This document shows positions 4,969 through 5,879 of a stretch of DNA of 5,879 nucleotides, piece by piece. Position 1 is the first letter of the stretch; every line of letters starts with the position of its first letter. Under the pieces are notes generated by a model. That model did not search any database. It was not told the origin of the DNA and worked only from the letters and a program-made list of their open reading frames with translations. The position numbers were made by a program, and so were the translations under genes. Source of the stretch: VRUE01 sp040904405 (GTDB lineage Bacteria > Actinomycetota > Thermoleophilia > Solirubrobacterales > 70-9); assembly GCA_040904405.1 (NCBI GenBank), contig JBBDTK010000083.1, positions 1 to 5,879 on the forward strand, read 5' to 3'.

Positions 4969-5361
4969 CTATTCGATCTGCATCGGGGGTGATTGCGCAG
5001 GGGGGCCGTTCTGGCTCGGCGGCTGCGGCGGCTCCCCCGGCTGCTCCACCCCGAGTGCCTCGGCCAGCTCGCCGGAGGCGAGCATCTCCTCGACTATGTC
5101 GGCGCCGCCGACCAGCTCGCCGTCGACGTAGAGCTGGGGGAAGGTCTGCCACTCGGAGATCTCGGCGGTGACTTCGCGCAGCGGCTGCAGCGCCGGCAGC
5201 ACGTCGACCGCGCCGTACTCGACATCCATCGTGTCGAGCACCTGCACCACCCGCATCGAGAAGCCGCAGCGCGGCATCTCCGGCGTCCCTTTCATGAAGA
5301 GCAGCACCGGGTTGCCGGCGATCAGCTCCTCGACCTTCGATTTCAGCTCCGGATCGGCCAT
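4969..5361 (-). CDS. grxD: CGFS monothiol glutaredoxin (Grx4/GrxD type)
   Basis: This 130-aa protein carries the active site CGFS at residues 32-35 (KGTPEMPRCGFSMRVVQVL). Lys24, the TFPQLYVDGE segment and GGADIVEEM supply the usual glutathione-binding residues. Family members hold a [2Fe-2S] cluster shared between two subunits or with a BolA partner and move it to carriers such as ErpA. The domain ends near residue 100. A Pro/Gln-rich tail of about 28 residues (QPGEPPQPPSQNGPPAQ) is extra and probably disordered. ATG at 5361 is chosen because a TAnnnT box (TACCCT) ends exactly 7 nt upstream and no ribosome binding site is visible, so translation is probably leaderless. An upstream in-frame extension would be Arg-rich and overlap bolA. 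It lies 28 nt behind bolA. Confidence 0.93.
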   Translation of the reverse strand: MADPELKSKVEELIAGNPVLLFMKGTPEMPRCGFSMRVVQVLDTMDVEYGAVDVLPALQPLREVTAEISEWQTFPQLYVDGELVGGADIVEEMLASGELAEALGVEQPGEPPQPPSQNGPPAQSPPMQIE

Positions 5362-5368
5362 AGGCGAC

Positions 5369-5374
5369 AGGGTA
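5369..5374 (-). promoter_or_regulatory. Leaderless -10 box of grxD
   Basis: Read on the minus strand, TACCCT is followed by 7 nt and then ATG. No Shine-Dalgarno-like sequence lies between. The box sits in the 28-nt gap behind bolA, so grxD could have its own leaderless transcript as well as read-through from bolA. The -35 region is not recognisable. Confidence 0.5.
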
Positions 5375-5389
5375 GCGACGTCCCGCCGC

Positions 5390-5698
5390 CTACCCGCCCT
5401 CCTCCGACCGCGGGAGCGGAGGCGCATCACGATCTGACTCCTGCGCCGGAGCGGGAGCAGAGGAGGGGGGCGGAAGCGCTGTCCGAACGGACAGCGCATG
5501 TATCTGGCCGTCCTCGAAGCGCTCGCTGACCGCGGCCTTGACCAGGCGGTGCTGGTCGAGGCGCGAGAGGCCCTCGAACTGGGGCGCGCTCACCGTCGCC
5601 CGCAGATGGTCGCCGGCGCCGGTCTCGTCGATCACCTCGACCTCGGCACCGGGCAGCGCCGCCGCGATCATCGCCTCCAGTTCCGCGAGGTCCGCCAC
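5390..5698 (-). CDS. bolA: BolA family protein
   Basis: This 102-aa protein has a complete BolA fold in residues 1-75: MADLAELEAMIAAALPGAEV, the GDHLRATVSA strand (His31), FEGLSRLDQHRLVKAAVSER and the closing IHALSVRT with the conserved C-terminal His67. BolA proteins bind CGFS glutaredoxins and share their [2Fe-2S] cluster; the partner gene follows 28 nt downstream. A Pro/Ser/Glu-rich tail (about 76-102) is extra and probably disordered, as in the neighbouring glutaredoxin. GTG at 5698 is the family-consistent start. Upstream, AGAGG lies 12 nt away, which is too far to be convincing, and a TAnnnT box lies 6 nt away. The gene begins 15 nt from the long hairpin at the window end, which would be the upstream flank of this operon. 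Confidence 0.9.
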   Translation of the reverse strand: MADLAELEAMIAAALPGAEVEVIDETGAGDHLRATVSAPQFEGLSRLDQHRLVKAAVSERFEDGQIHALSVRTALPPPSSAPAPAQESDRDAPPLPRSEEGG

Positions 5699-5704
5699 GC
5701 TCGA

Positions 5705-5710
5705 ACCGTA
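5705..5710 (-). promoter_or_regulatory. Candidate leaderless -10 box of bolA
   Basis: On the minus strand TACGGT fits TAnnnT and is followed by 6 nt and then GTG. A weak -35-like TTTCCG lies 17 nt upstream (5728-5733), inside the base arm of the long hairpin. If correct, the hairpin element supplies part of this promoter. A single TAnnnT match is weak evidence alone; it gains weight from the same arrangement at erpA and grxD. Confidence 0.35.
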
Positions 5711-5713
5711 CCT

Positions 5714-5879
5714 CTAGTACACGTATCCGGAAATTCAGATCGTTTCGGCGGCGTCTGGACGCACCTGACGCCACCCGTGGGAATCGCCGATGCTTCGGCA
5801 TCGACTCATCCCACGTGCGTCGTCAGGCACGCCCAGCCACTCGCCGATTCCGACCAGAATTTCCGGATGCGTGTACTAG
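5714..5879 (-). repeat. Long hairpin element 2 (166 nt)
   Basis: The ends are 23-nt inverted repeats (5714-5736 and 5857-5879; CTAGTACACG and its partner CGTGTACTAG, with one T-G mismatch at 5724/5869). Inward come TCGGCG/CGCCGA (5745-5750/5842-5847), CCTGACG/CGTCAGG (5764-5770/5821-5827), CGTGGGA/TCCCACG (5776-5782/5809-5815) and an apex CGATGC-TTCG-GCATCG (5788-5803). The middle of the left arm matches element 1 at 26 of 31 positions (5747-5777 against 3418-3448). The 18-mer CACGCCCAGCCACTCGCC is identical, and the unpaired T (5841) is shared. Seven mismatches are A-C against one G-T. The element may extend past the window. It lies just upstream of bolA on the strand where the RNA would be most stable. 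Confidence 0.7.

Noticed and set aside
5714..5879. Insertion sequence or classical MITE
   Set aside because: There is no transposase and no target duplication can be checked at the window edge. Between the two copies the ends are less conserved than the arm interior, contrary to a classical MITE. Mobility is not excluded.
5714..5879. Known riboswitch in front of bolA
   Set aside because: I recognise no aptamer consensus, and the homologous copy at 3384-3553 follows degV and does not precede a gene on that strand.

Overview
The window is GC-rich bacterial DNA that reads most like an actinobacterium, and I would guess the Thermoleophilia/Solirubrobacterales. The reasons are the strong G/C third-position bias, the GTG and TTG starts, the DUF4235-like/DUF1469/DUF3618 membrane cluster, TAnnnT -10 boxes placed directly before start codons, and dense packing. 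The lineage is inferred from gene style only.

Layout. Positions 1-139 hold two small hairpins and copy A of a short interspersed repeat, which runs into the ribosome binding site of a MerR-type regulator (140-844, +). A perfect 20-bp inverted repeat (845-889) starts one base after that gene. A promoter and a TetR-type palindrome (940-953) then lead into a tight + strand operon: Nit1/Nit2-type amidase (996-1847), TetR regulator (1847-2455), a DUF4235-like micro-protein (2472-2606), a DUF1469/phage-holin-III-type membrane protein (2609-3058) and a DUF3618 protein (3055-3264). The convergent gap 3265-3548 is filled by two structured repeats: copy C of the short repeat, bracketed by a 14-bp perfect inverted repeat, and a 170-nt long hairpin. 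A DegV-family lipid-binding protein (3549-4424, -) is divergent from an ErpA/IscA-type Fe-S carrier (4465-4836, +). Copy B of the short repeat lies between erpA and the convergent bolA-grxD pair on the minus strand (CGFS glutaredoxin 4969-5361, BolA 5390-5698). The window ends in a second long hairpin (5714-5879).

How the genes fit together. ErpA, the CGFS glutaredoxin and BolA form an Fe-S cluster trafficking module, and all three appear to be expressed from leaderless transcripts. The TetR protein probably represses its own operon through the palindrome overlapping the transcription start. The three small membrane or membrane-associated proteins form a common actinobacterial envelope cluster of unknown function.

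Most notable result: two families of non-coding structured repeats. The long hairpins (170 and 166 nt) share only the middle of their arms. Their bases and apices have diverged in sequence yet remain self-complementary. By hand folding, 19 mismatches are A-C on the + strand (G-U on the minus strand) against one G-T, which points to selection on a minus-strand RNA hairpin. The three short repeats share a core hairpin with a variable loop, each enclosed by an outer inverted repeat of different sequence.
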